From positions 1-64,000 of the forward strand of contig JADNRZ010000035.1 in NCBI GenBank assembly GCA_015501605.1: a stretch of DNA of 64,000 nt, read 5' to 3'. The position numbers were made by a program, and so were the translations under genes. The notes beneath the pieces were generated by a model that saw only the letters and a program-made list of their open reading frames with translations, was not told the origin of the DNA and made no database searches. Each line of letters starts with the position of its first letter. Position 1 is the first letter of the stretch. Of the stretch, positions 1 to 10,032 are shown piece by piece. The stretch is from Panaeolus papilionaceus (taxonomy: Eukaryota; Basidiomycota; Agaricomycetes; Agaricales).

Positions 1-539
1 GGTAGAGCCTCAAAAAAGCGATCTGAAAGAGTTTGAGGTAGTGGTGATCTTGTGTATTCTTAAAACACCAAGCATCAACTATGGTGGTTGTACACCATTT
101 TCAACCTAGAGATGGCTACACTTGTCCAAATCACTTAGGGTTTTTTGCATTGTGTAACTATAGTTATTATATTCCTTTTCTACCATTTATTAGGTATAAA
201 AAATGTTGCTATGGTATGGTAAATTGCAAAATGGTATATTTTAAGGCCCACATATATATATGGCTAGTAATACAAATGTGGCACAATATATCAGGTGGTG
301 GGCTGTGTAGAACATTAAATATGGTGTATATGAACGCTTAGACAATGCTAGAGATGTATATATGAAGTGAAATACTAATGGAAAAAGCCACAGGAGTCCA
401 GACTAACAGAACTGTCCATTTTGCTAATACTACATGCAAATAGGGGATATATAATGCACTTGCATTGGATTTCAGAACCCCAGGATGCAATATTAATATA
501 GATATATCATTTACTGGCATACATCATACAGAAGCATTA
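1..539. other. AT-rich stretch, no gene seen
   Basis: No ORF here looks like a protein family I know. The motif CAAAAAAGCG at 11-20 recurs in the tandem array that starts near 540, so this may be an even more decayed part of that array. The short ORFs have no codon structure that I would trust. Confidence 0.4.
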
Positions 540-1815
540 CATTTTGGTGCGCTTTTTTAGCAATTTAAGTGAATTATATATGAATATGCTCATGGAATGC
601 AAGATGTTGTGTATTTTCACTATTGGGTCGGTGAGAGCCATTGAATAATGTTTGTGAAGGGGTTTACAAAGTTTCAGGTTGATAGCTGCAGAGGGAGTGG
701 AGGAATGAGGCCAAAAAAGCGGAGGGGGGAGGAGGAGAAGGAACATCAAGGGATGTTCCCACGCTCCAGTACCTAAAATGCGAAATGCAATTGCTTCCTC
801 CAAAAGCACAACATTTCCATTCTGTTTTCAGATTCTGAAAGTAGACGATTGTAGCTTTCCAGTGATATATACATGTCAATTAAAATAATGAAGGGAATAA
901 ATATAAATGGTGCACAAAGAAATGTCATTAAAGATAGGGGCTCATTTAATTACCAAAAAAGCGAAATTGAATGGTGCAATCCCCAGTGAGGATAGTGATG
1001 ATATAAGGGCAGATTCTTAAACTAGACACTTATAGCCTTCTATTGGTATGTATGGTGTGCAGAAAAGGTGTCAAAAAAGCGGTGGAAAATGCAGCAGTAT
1101 TAATGCTATTAATAAATAGGGGCAATTGATTATCACAAAAGCGGAGCTGTTTTGGGTGATCTCCTGCAAGAAAATAAATAAATAAAATTCATATTCAAAT
1201 ACTAGGCAGCTGTAGCTTTCTATTGATATAGCTATGTCCATATAAAAGTGCCAAAAAAGCGGTGGAATAAATGCTGCAATAATGGTGGAGGAGGAACATT
1301 AATTAGTGTGATGTCATTTGTGCCTGAGAGCAGATCAGTGATGCCAATTTCCCAAAAAAGCGAAGCTAATTAATGAGGATTGATGAGATTAATTGGGATC
1401 AATGACATCACACCAATATTCCTGATCAGGACGAAGATTTGATTTGTAAATAGGGGCTCATTTAATTAATGCACAATAACCAGAGCAGATCTGCTGCTTC
1501 TGTGGCCACATTTGGCAGATCGGACCACATGAATAGATAGATATAGTGTATACCTTTCTAATGGTATATATATCCCCCCCAATTGGTGCACAAAGCGAAG
1601 CAATATTGAGGAAATAATTGTAGTAGGGGAATAGGGGCTGAAAAAGCGGAAAAAGCGAACCTGATCTGCTGGGTTGCTGGTATAATTTGGCAGATCGGAT
1701 GGTGGGATCTTATAAAGGCTTTAAATAGCTTTCTAACGATATATAGATCACCCTAAATGGTGCCCAGAGCGGTGCAATATTGAGCAGGATACTGTTTGGG
1801 CCAAAGATAGGGGCT
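540..1815. repeat. Degenerate tandem array, period about 180 bp
   Basis: Three motif series recur with the same spacing. CTTTCTA-like words start at 855, 1036, 1216, 1554 and 1729. ATAGGGGC starts at 934, 1116, 1450, 1631 and 1807. CAGATCGGA follows TTTGG near 1511 and 1687. The second series lies 77-80 bp after the first in every unit where both survive. AAAAAGCG words (for example 711, 952, 1071, 1251, 1352) fall between them. The 334-338 bp gaps are two units with one motif lost. This is a diverged satellite-like array; I do not recognise the family. Confidence 0.65.
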
Positions 1816-2389
1816 TTTCAAGTGACCCATGTAAGAAAACATTTTTTTAAGGATCGATGGGGATCATATGCGGAAGGCTGCGTTCAAAATTTCAGCCCAA
1901 TCGGAGCAAAAATGAGCGGGCTATTCGCGATTTATATTATTTTTTCGATTTATTTTGATTTGTGTCCGGCTCTGAGAGAGTATTTCCTTAATTGCTCGCC
2001 AACCACTCATCCCCCCACCCCGAAAATACCCATTCCGGGATCCTGATTTTTTTCTCTACACCCCCATACCCATATCATATCTATCCGACAACATTTGCCC
2101 AACCCCCACCCAGCCAGATAAGCCATCAGCCCCTATCCAGCATCCCTCCATCCTCCCCCCCTATCCCCAACACCCCTACCCATCCTCCTACCCCCGGAGG
2201 TTCACCTATATCTATCCCTATACCCCCTATAATAGTCCCCCCCCCCCCCTCCACCCCATCCTAAACCCTATCGCAACAACAGCAGGTCTTTTGTGCTCAC
2301 TAGCACCCATGGCTCACTAGCACTGTGGAAGCTTCAACCTCTTGTGCCAACTAGCCTTAGCTGAAGCTTCATCCTAGCTGACATGGCTG
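1816..2389. other. Non-coding stretch with C-rich low-complexity tract
   Basis: From about 2010 to 2260 the plus strand is dominated by C runs with interspersed T and A, giving proline/serine-rich open frames that are composition artefacts. A stretch of about 25 bp around 2037-2061 (GGGATCCTGATTTTTTTC and flanks) recurs at 27531-27556. No gene is supported. Confidence 0.5.
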
Positions 2390-2749
2390 CTTCCAGTCGA
2401 TCTCGGGGTTCGTGTCCTGCAACCAGGGCAGCCCCAAGATAATCTTCTGGTTTCCTAACCCAGTTACTAGGAAATCGGTTTTCTTGATCTTGTCGTAGAT
2501 CTTCAGGTTCAGAGTCGTTCGGTGGGTAATTGTACCCTTCTTGTTCGCGGTGCCGTCAACGTTTCGGACTAGGATCGGGGTTCTGAGTGGAGTCAGGGGA
2601 AGGCCGTGGAGTTTCGCAAATGATTGGTCGATGAATATGCCAGCCGCTCCAGAGTCAAGGAGGGCTTGAGTATGCAGGGGTTCGGCGGTTCTCAGTTGTT
2701 CACACTTGATAGTCACGGGGACAGAAAAAGATTCATTGTGAGCTATCAA
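2369..2749 (-). pseudogene. Truncated pol of element D: retropepsin domain only
   Basis: The frame begins in the conserved pol N-terminus (IAHNESFSVPVTI) and holds the aspartic protease motif LLDSGAAGIFID near residue 30, followed by the second lobe with LGLPWLQDTNPEIDW. After that residue the sequence departs from elements A and B and ends within a few codons at 2369. In the family this domain is followed by RT, RNase H and integrase, all absent here. The listed start is an internal TTG-type start; the frame is open upstream through the gag stop, as in A and B. Confidence 0.85.
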
Positions 2750-2796
2750 AGCGGAACAAACTGATACATAAGGTTTAGACGTCGAGGCGAAACCTT

Positions 2797-4305
2797 TTAG
2801 GAAAAATCCTGTTCTTGCAATTTGGAGGCAAATTCGGCGCGCTGTTCTTCGTTCAAGTCTTGATAGAAGGTGCGAATGTATTTAGCAAAATCCTTTGGGT
2901 TTCTAGTCGGGGTGGAATCGCGGTTGTTGGTGTTCTGGTTCTGGTTTGTTTTCTTGAAATCGCGATTGGGGCAGAATTTGGAGATATGACCTGGTTGGTG
3001 ACAGCGGAAGCAGGTGCCGTTCTTCATGTGGTCTGCACGCTCCACTTCAGTGAGATTGATTTGTTTGGAATTGGCGAATCTGAACCCCATCTGGTTAGAG
3101 GTGAAGCGTTTGGCAGGTTTCTTGTCGAATGGGAAAGGAAAAGATTCCCTCCAGCGGGCGTCCACTTCGGCTGCTCGATCCATCCATTCCTTCAGGGTGT
3201 AGGGGTTGTATCCGTTGTTGCGAATTCTGTCCAAGATTGGTTTCTTAAGAGAGTCTTGATAAATCCCAATCAGCAGGTCTTCCATTGGATCGAGGTTATC
3301 GTCGGGGTCGGTGTGAGGGAAGGCGTAGCCTGTGGTGATCATGAGGTTCTTGAAAGCAGTGTTGTGTGATTCGACATTTCCTTCTTGTTGGATGTTCTTG
3401 AGATCCTTCCTTGCATGGTCGTGTCCGAGTCGCGGGGCGAAGTCTTCAGTAAATTTTCGAAGGAAGTCGTTGAACCTTCCATAGGAGACTGCAGTCCTGC
3501 TTCTTTGGGCTTCATCGAACTTTCCAGCTAGGAAGCAGCGTTTCCAGTCCATTGCTTCTCTATCTCCCTTTGGTCCTTCAGCAAAGTATGATAAGATGAA
3601 GGCGATCTTCAAGTCATCGTTGTTGTAGATGTGTCGATTGATGTGGAGATAGGATCGGCATTCGGTGATAAAATGCTTGGTCTTGGTGCGGTCTCCTGTG
3701 AACTTCTCGGGTGCGCCAAGGTTGACTTCTTTCTTCAGGGCGTTTTTAAACGCTTCTGCAGCTGGATCGTCTTGTGGACCGTTACCGGGATCAGGGTTAC
3801 CAGAAGGATCGGGGTCTCCTGGTCCTTCGTCGTCAGTTTCCGGTTGAGGATCTCCTCCAGGTGGTCCTGATAGTCCTCTCTGAGAACGATCTTGGACAGC
3901 TCCTCCAGGTCTTGAAGAAGAGGCAGAGCGGCCTCCTGGGGGCTGAGTGAGAGTCGCAGTTGCCATGCTGGTAGAGAACGAAGGGATTTCGGTGCTGAAG
4001 ACTGGGGTTCTGGTGATAGTGTAGTCCAGTTCTCTGGGGTCGTATGGTTCAATTGGTTGACTGAGGGCAAGGGAGACGTCGAGGGGTTGTTCGGGTTCTT
4101 TCAAGGGTTCTTCTGGTGTGCTTGGGATTTCTTCTGGTTCGTTCGTGGGTTCAGTAGGTTCTGGGGTCTCTGGGGATTCTCTTGGTTCGCTGGCTGATAC
4201 TGGGGTGTCAAGTTCTTCTTGTTCGTTGGTCTGGGATTCTAGTTCAGTTTCTGGGTCTGGTTCGGAGAGAGGGTTGTTGGTCTTCTGTTGTTCTTTCTTG
4301 GACGT
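2797..4305 (-). CDS. Gag of gypsy element D (start codon lost)
   Basis: The frame of 503 codons matches the gag of element A codon for codon in length. An acidic, proline-rich N-terminus is followed by a capsid-like region (from about APEKFTGDRTKTKHFITEC) and one CCHC zinc knuckle, CFRCHQPGHISKFC. The protein would form the particle and bind the element RNA. At the position of the ATG used in element A (4303-4305) element D has ACG. The first in-frame ATG is at 4102-4104, giving a 435-residue product without the N-terminal 67 residues. The body has no internal stop. Whether it is made is unknown. Confidence 0.85.
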   Translation of the reverse strand, partial: TSKKEQQKTNNPLSEPDPETELESQTNEQEELDTPVSASEPRESPETPEPTEPTNEPEEIPSTPEEPLKEPEQPLDVSLALSQPIEPYDPRELDYTITRTPVFSTEIPSFSTSMATATLTQPPGGRSASSSRPGGAVQDRSQRGLSGPPGGDPQPETDDEGPGDPDPSGNPDPGNGPQDDPAAEAFKNALKKEVNLGAPEKFTGDRTKTKHFITECRSYLHINRHIYNNDDLKIAFILSYFAEGPKGDREAMDWKRCFLAGKFDEAQRSRTAVSYGRFNDFLRKFTEDFAPRLGHDHARKDLKNIQQEGNVESHNTAFKNLMITTGYAFPHTDPDDNLDPMEDLLIGIYQDSLKKPILDRIRNNGYNPYTLKEWMDRAAEVDARWRESFPFPFDKKPAKRFTSNQMGFRFANSKQINLTEVERADHMKNGTCFRCHQPGHISKFCPNRDFKKTNQNQNTNNRDSTPTRNPKDFAKYIRTFYQDLNEEQRAEFASKLQEQDFS

Positions 4306-4455
4306 TTCTAATTTTCCCCAGGGTTTCTTCTTTCTGAGCGGGAATCGTAATCCTCTGCTGCTAGTCGATACAGGAGAGGTAGCTTGGCTGGAGGTTCCTG
4401 ATCGAGGTCTGGTGCTGGTGTTCTTCTTCCGGGTTGCCGTTTTGTATGAGAGGTG

Positions 4456-4477
4456 CTGTCTCGTAAATTACGGACAG
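4456..4477 (-). promoter_or_regulatory. Palindromic leader motif of element D
   Basis: A 22-nt near-palindrome (arms CTGTC and GACAG around CGTAA/TTACG) lies in the leader 12 nt inside the primer-binding site. The same motif sits at the same place in elements A and B. Its role is unknown; a dimerisation or packaging site is an inference. Confidence 0.45.
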
Positions 4478-4489
4478 TATGCGTTGGGG

Positions 4490-4502
4490 TAGCTAGTTCT
4501 TT
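4490..4502 (-). promoter_or_regulatory. Primer-binding site (self-priming type), element D
   Basis: The minus strand reads AAAGAACTAGCTA directly after the LTR. It is the exact complement of TAGCTAGTTCTTT inside the same LTR (4689-4701), just downstream of the TATA box. No tRNA 3' end ending in CCA-complement TGG is seen. Confidence 0.7.
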
Positions 4503-5051
4503 TGTTACAGTAGCCCGACAGGCGCTTACGGTTAAGGCCTTTGAGCTAGTCGGAGTCGGTTCGGTCGTGCGACAGAGTTCGAGTATCGTTCTAAGAATGC
4601 CACTGTGTACGCACGCTACGCTGGTATTGTCTTAGAAGAGAGCGAGAAGAGTAAGATCGTCGTAGAAGTTGTTGTTCTATTCGAAGTTAAAGAACTAGCT
4701 AAAGAACAATGGTATAAACTACAGTGTTTATATAGATATCTAACGAGGCTGTGCGTGTAAACGCCAAGTAGATAAAGTGAGTCAGAAGTGTAGTCCGCAG
4801 TAAGAACGAGTCATAAATGTGAGAAGGATGAGTAAGAAGACGAGTCATAGATAGGAGAATGAAGTGGAGCGACAGCGGGAATGAAGGTGGAGTGGGAGTC
4901 GGAGCTAGGAGGAATGTGTGGAGCTCCGGAGATAGGAAGTAGACGAGATATAAGTACAAAGAGAGATGATAGTACACGAAGATAAGATGAAGAGAGATAA
5001 CAGTCTTGATAAGATAAAGAAAAGACGTAGAAGAAAAGAGTCGACGTAACA
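4503..5051 (-). repeat. LTR of element D (549 bp)
   Basis: It starts TGTTACGTCG and ends with CTGTAACA, so the ends are 6-bp inverted repeats. A TATA box (TATATAAA on the minus strand) lies near 4727-4733. The promoter, the presumed start of R (4689-4701) and the adjacent primer site are intact. Long frames over this LTR on either strand are not genes. Confidence 0.85.
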
Positions 5052-5056
5052 AGAAG

Positions 5057-5920
5057 GAAAGAACAAGAACAAGGGTTATGAATGTGATTGGACTTGGTCG
5101 AGACCAGTCTGAGGGTACCAACAGATGTGGTGAAGCTGGACTAACCAGTGTAAAAGAGGTTCAACCCTCATAATATGGCATGTGATTCAACTCACCAAGC
5201 TTTTCTTAGTACTATTTAGTATACCAGAATGATCGACAGCTCTCCAAAGACACTCTTGGCTCTTTCTCTTAGTTTCTCTTATGTTTGTTTTGACTCTCTT
5301 AGCCAAACCTCTACTCTTGTATAAAAAGCCCTGTAAATCATAGAATAAGAATCAGAAAATCTCCCCAAGACTTAGATAGCAATTGTGTGCATCTAAGGGC
5401 CCAAGAGTTGTTTCTCACATACTTTGAGTGCGACTAGTGTGTTGAATTTGATTGGTTTTTGTTGGATCTTGTGTGTTTGCAAGCTCGGTCATTGGATCAG
5501 TGAGTGCATTTGCCTGACTAAGGCTCGATTGTTGGTTCTAAGGACATCTTCAGTCATGGACTGTTGTGTCTTTTGTCAGAGTTAGTGGAAGACATTGCCT
5601 TTGTACACCCATTGGTTGTCTTAGGGTCATCTTTGCTATCTCTTTGGGTTATTTTATCTCAAGCCTAGACACTGGCATCATTCCTCAGTCACCTACAACG
5701 CTTGGACTTGCTACCTCTAGTTAAAAACACACTTAATTCAGCTGCTCCTTGTGAGGAACCAGACAACTTGTCACATTTCCCCCTCAAACACGCAGTACTG
5801 TTGTAGGATAGGACATTGATGGACACCTTCATAGCTCATAACAAGACCTTAGACCTTCTATTGAGGTTGTTGGTTTGTTGTGGTGTTGGTGTTGTGTAGG
5901 TGTTCCCTGCACTCAGCACA
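5057..5920 (+). repeat. LTR E, copy 1 (truncated at its 5' side)
   Basis: This stretch is the near-exact reverse complement of 29550-30420. It contains TATAAAAAG at 5330-5338 and ends CTCAGCACA at 5920, so it looks like the 3' part of a long LTR, with U3 at least 270 bp before the TATA box. Its 5' side runs directly into element D, which seems to have inserted in it at AGAAG. The part of LTR E seen at 30421-30608 and 61910-62051 is missing here. Confidence 0.7.
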
Positions 5921-6329
5921 TCAATAGCTGGTATGACTGCTACAACAAAATGAGGGTGAAACCAAGCTTAGACATGAAATGTGGGCAGTAAGATTGATCT
6001 GAATTTTTGAGGTAAGGTAGGATACAAAGCTATTGTAGCTACAGCTGTGTATCTACAACATGAGAAAATGATTGAATAATGGTGAAAATTTTCATATGAA
6101 TCAAAGAAATGAGAAATAGAACAGGGATTTGTGAATAAATGAATGAAAAGAAGTTATGCAATTTTCAAGAAAGCAAGTAGTGTGGTTGTGATAGTGTGCA
6201 TGTGTGAGCATGATCCTGATGCCATGCATAAGCGCCTGAGCATTGAGTCACTAAAATAGTCCAAAATTGCGAAAACAGAGGTAGATGGGCACACAGCTCA
6301 TCAGTGCTAAAGGTGAAGGAAGGAGAAGA
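5921..6329. other. Stretch next to LTR E, no gene seen
   Basis: AT-rich sequence after the end of LTR E. It could be the leader of the E element or flanking DNA. Only TCAA directly after the LTR is shared with the other copy at 29546-29549. Confidence 0.3.
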
Positions 6330-6690
6330 ATATAGAGATAGTGGTGTTGAAGGAAAGGATTGAGGAGTTGGAGGCTGAAAATGAGAGAGTACAGAAGAAA
6401 ATGTAGGGGTAAACCAGATGGCAGTTGAACATGCAGAAGGCAAATAAAGCATGAAAGGCCACACTCAAACAGGTGAAAGCTAATGCAAAACAGCTTTGTA
6501 CTTCCCTTTCCCTTGTAGGGAAGAGCCTGGACAATGTTTGCAAGGACACAACAGGCACATACACAATACTTCAAGACCAGATTACTCAACTAGAAACAAT
6601 GAAACAAATTGTCACCAAGGAGAAGACTAAATTAGACAAGCAGTTTCAATGACTTACCCTTCAAAAGCAAGCCCTTGAAAAACAACACAA
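6330..6690 (+). pseudogene. Decayed coiled-coil coding remnant
   Basis: One plus-strand frame reads as a heptad-like, highly charged helix: LKERIEELEAENERVQKKM, a stop, then more of the same character, ending with TMKQIVTKEKTKLDKQFQ. Several in-frame stops break it (near 6402 and 6457 among others). The composition (E, K, Q, L) is that of a long coiled coil. I do not recognise the family. The minus-strand ORFs across this region are shadows. Confidence 0.4.
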
Positions 6691-6714
6691 GACACAATTG
6701 TAACAGACTCCCAC

Positions 6715-7416
6715 TCAATTTTGGATGAAGGAGTGCTTGCTAATTGACTGGAGAAGTGTCTCTACAGGCAGGAGGTTGGCATGGGCATTGATCTTGTCTT
6801 CTGCCACTCCTTTGGGGGTGCCTGTGATTGCTTGTGCTGCTCTCTTCTGAGTGGCTGTGATCTCTCTGAGCACAGCTATTGGTCCTGACATATTGGTCTT
6901 GTTTGGAGGTTCATACCAGACATTGACTGCATAGGTGAGCTTGGGTATCCCAACTGCTCTGTAAAGATGAACAGTAAGATCCACTTAGCAGCTTGTTTGA
7001 TCACCCTGGCAGCCTGATGCCTCCACTTGAGCTCTGGGTCAGTCAGTATACCAAGCAAGGTATTTGTACTTCTCTATGACTTTGATTTTGGTGCCTTGCA
7101 GGATTAGAGGGGGTGCAGTTTCTCTGAGGGACCATCCTGGCCTCTTTTTCTGCCTGTCAACTTCCATCTTTCTTGAGAAATGCATTACCACAACTTTACT
7201 CATTTTGAATCTTGAGTTGTGTGTTCTGTGTGTCCTGGACCATTCATTTCCTCCCCCTCTGCATTCCATCATGTCTTGCAGTTTCATGGTTGTGCCTGTG
7301 AAATCTTTAGTCATTGTGATAAGGATTGTGTCATCTATGTAGCCTATGGTGTCCTTGTCCTTGCTGTTAGGGATTTCAAGGAGGTCTGCATTGTAGATTA
7401 TGTAGATGATCATTGA
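6715..7416 (-). pseudogene. LINE (Tad-like) reverse transcriptase, C-terminal part
   Basis: On the minus strand the frames give PLSMIIYIIYNADLL followed by a catalytic-like block (GYIDDT), then KYKYL and a thumb/linker region with KLTYAVNVWYEP, RAAQAITGTP and LLPVETLL. These are the RT palm end and downstream region of fungal non-LTR retrotransposons. Frameshifts break the product. The upstream half of the RT continues at 9795-10032; the two are separated by a hAT element with target duplication ATCATTGA. With the duplication removed, the RT reads through NGISQGCPLSM, which fits the palm motif of LINE RTs. Confidence 0.8.
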
Positions 7417-9786
7417 TAGTGATGTTCATGGGTAACCTGCAGGTACCCAGGGGGCTACCCCAACCTGTACCCAGAAAACCCATACCTGTGAGGGCAGGTA
7501 CGGGTATTTGAAAAACCCACCCAGCAGGAGGGTGGGTTTTTCACTTTTTCTTATATCTTGTGACATACTCGACCGATGATGAGACTTGCGAGCAGCCAGC
7601 TCTAGAATCTCGACTCACTAACTTATTTCACTCAAATTTCGCAATTTCGTGATCTTTCGTATCGACATATGATCGAGACACCTAAAGCCTAGAGAGTAGC
7701 TATTAAATCTCTAACGAGTTGAGACAACGAGACTATACCTAATTATACAGAGTTGTGTATACACGGTAAAGTCTAGAGTGTAATGTCGGAAACAAGAGTA
7801 GCAGAAACCTCTTTTTAGAAGTGTATACAAGGACGATAAACAAGTCGTATGAGAGCATATCTCGTTCACCAAGGAAACATGTGTCGAGACGACTAGACTA
7901 GTCTGTCAAAGCAAAGAAATGGATGTAATTAAATCTGTAGCAACACAACACTTGGAGTCTACAATCTGTAGCAACCAGGAATTGGCATAGCAGCGTTTCT
8001 GGTGATAATGCAGTGCGAACGGCACAAGTCCATCAGAGTTTGCCGACCCCAGTGATGTGTTTGATGCGCTTCTCACAGAGACAAGCCTAACTTGGTGAGG
8101 GCGTGTGCGTGCTAGATTGAGTGCAATGGTCTGGTGTAGCTACAAGTGACTGTGCCCAATACTCTGGATACTCCCAAGACAAGGCACAAGCCGTTGCGAT
8201 CATAGTGGAGATATTTATCAGTCATCCGTACTCTGTCCAAACGCTTTGTGTGATGGGGTAGTCAAGAGGACCCGTCGTTGCGATGAAAACGAGCTGGTTA
8301 GTAAGAAAACCAAGTGGACTTTGTCTAAATCTAGACAAAGAGACTGTGGAGTACAGGAGATAGCAACGATTTCTATCAAGGTCTAGCCTTACGAACGGGT
8401 GATCTTCGGTGCCCTCAACTGTCGGATTGGTAGTTCGTGATCTGGGCGTGTAATTATCTCACTAGCGCAGATCACAACATCTCAGAACAGCAAGTCTTGT
8501 AGAATTCCAAGACTCTTAGTATTTCACAAACAATTACATACTCAAACATTGTCTCGACATATAAAAGCGCCCATGTCTTGTAGATAGAAGGCAAGCAATT
8601 TAGCACCCATTTGAATGCAGAGTTCCCGTTGGAATTTAAGAGCATTTGTGCGAGCCAAGTTTAGCTTCAAGTCCTAGTCATCGTGTTCACTTTGATAAAG
8701 TCTCAGTTTCTTAAAGTTGAAAAAGTCAGAGTCTTTGCGTGTAGCGAGTCTTGAGTCAAACCAATAGTATTTCTTGAGCGTTGTTCAGAGTGATATCAAT
8801 TTAGAGAAAGTTTTAGTTGTCAAGTCTCGAGGGACGTGCACGTATTTTGGTGGTACTGCATGCTCTAATTGTCTCGAGCTTGTCTTTTGAAGCGTTTCAA
8901 TCGATATTGTATTTTGAGAGTGTTTTTGAGAGTATTGTTGTAGAGATTTCGAGTTTTCACATCTATATTGCATTGTGACGTTCAGCCAGTCCTATAGTTT
9001 GAAGTAATCATCTCGACTAGTTTTCACTGTTCAATTCAAACCTTCTATATATCTTAAAACCTTACAAATTCCCTCCTGAAACTTTAACTAATCATATTTG
9101 ATTGGTGTCTTGTGTTGCGACAGTTCAGAACTATTCTAGACTTGACCCACACTAAGCACTTCACTGATTTTTGTGTTCTTGGGCTCGTTATGTACATATT
9201 GACCCCTCATACCCTCCTACATAGTGTCTATACATTACGAGTCTAAAATCTACCGCTGTAGAGCCGTTTATCGAGAGGGAATCGAACAAGTAATATACCC
9301 TAAATATCTCGGCAATGCGTCGGTGGATCTGCATGTTATAAGATACACCTTGTAGCTCATTTATGCCACTATTATTGTGCCAAGTTTTGCAGTGTAAACT
9401 TGCCACGATACAGGCCATTATATTGTCAAAAATAGGCTTTTAGGGTGTATTAGACTATAAATACATATTATTTTTGCTCAATACCCATATATTACACATT
9501 AAAGATGTTAAATAGGGTAGATAATATGTAGAAGGATTTTTGGGTATAATAAATTACTATAATATAATGAGCAACAGAACACAAACAAGAGCATTTACAA
9601 CTCAAATTCGACTCAAATTGGCCTGCTGCATGGTTCCAAAAAAGGAAATTGCAAACCCGTACCTGCGCTCAAGGGTACGGGTTTTACAATGGGTCGCAGA
9701 GGGCCTACCCCAACCCATACCTAGCCTACCCTTACCTTGCTACCTGCCAGGTTACCCCACAGGTTTTAAACCTGTGAACATCACTA
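7417..9786. mobile_element. Non-autonomous hAT element, 2370 bp
   Basis: The ends are inverted repeats (TAGTGATGTTC at 7417 and its complement ending at 9786) and the element is flanked by the 8-bp duplication ATCATTGA (7409-7416 and 9787-9794), the size typical of hAT. Both subterminal regions (7430-7540 and 9650-9770) are rich in short GGGTA/TACCC and CAGGT/ACCTG words, as expected for transposase sites. I find no transposase frame. The interior (about 7560-9070) has a different character, with many CTCGAC/GTCGAG words, a TATAAAAG box at about 8559 and a possible LTR start at TGTGACATAC (7559), so it may hold captured or nested LTR sequence. Confidence 0.75.
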
Positions 9787-9794
9787 ATCATTGA

Positions 9795-10032
9795 TAGGGG
9801 ACATCCTTGGCTGATTCCATTGTCAATAGATATTGGGTCAGATAGAAAGTCATTGAATTGAGCCTTGTTTAATGGCTTTTGAGTATCCTTGCCATAAGGT
9901 TGAAATATTCATTTGGGATCCTCCTTTTCTTCATATAGTGTAGGACTTTCTTGGTGACAGTGTTTGAGAGGTAGGACTTATCAGATAGCATAGCTGGATG
10001 GTCCAGGCAAAAACAATAAAATAAATTCTAAG
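9795..10032 (-). pseudogene. LINE reverse transcriptase, upstream part
   Basis: The minus strand reads NTVTKKVLHYMKKRRIPNEY, NLMARILKSH and ISIDNGISQGCPLSM, the region leading to RT motif B of Tad-like LINEs. It joins 6715-7416 across the hAT insertion. Upstream it is cut off by the inverted-repeat element at 10033. One or more frameshifts are present. Confidence 0.7.

Larger units (their letters stand above)
2390..5051 (-). mobile_element. Gypsy element D, 5'-end remnant (LTR, leader, gag, part of protease)
   Basis: Reading on the minus strand from 5051 there is a 549-bp LTR, a self-complementary primer site, a leader, a full-length gag frame and the start of pol. Homology to elements A and B stops abruptly in the codons after the protease (near 2390) and unrelated sequence follows. 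The rest of pol and the 3' LTR are missing. The flank just outside the LTR is AGAAG (5052-5056), probably one half of a 5-bp target duplication; the other half is lost with the deletion. D is the same family as element A: LTR length 549 bp in both, and gag and protease nearly identical. Confidence 0.85.

Noticed and set aside
1992..2264. Proline/serine-rich ORF, plus strand
   Set aside because: Composition artefact of the C-rich tract; no start context or family.
2815..3369. Long antisense ORFs opposite gag (also 46176-46730, 47776-48366, 50881-51252)
   Set aside because: Shadows of gag, ORF3 and pol on the other strand; codon use follows the sense gene.
4699..5121. 140-codon hydrophobic ORF over the LTR of element D, and its counterparts in the LTRs of A (44470-44847, 59496-59879)
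   Set aside because: These frames run through the LTR U3 and repeat wherever the LTR does; they are not separate genes.
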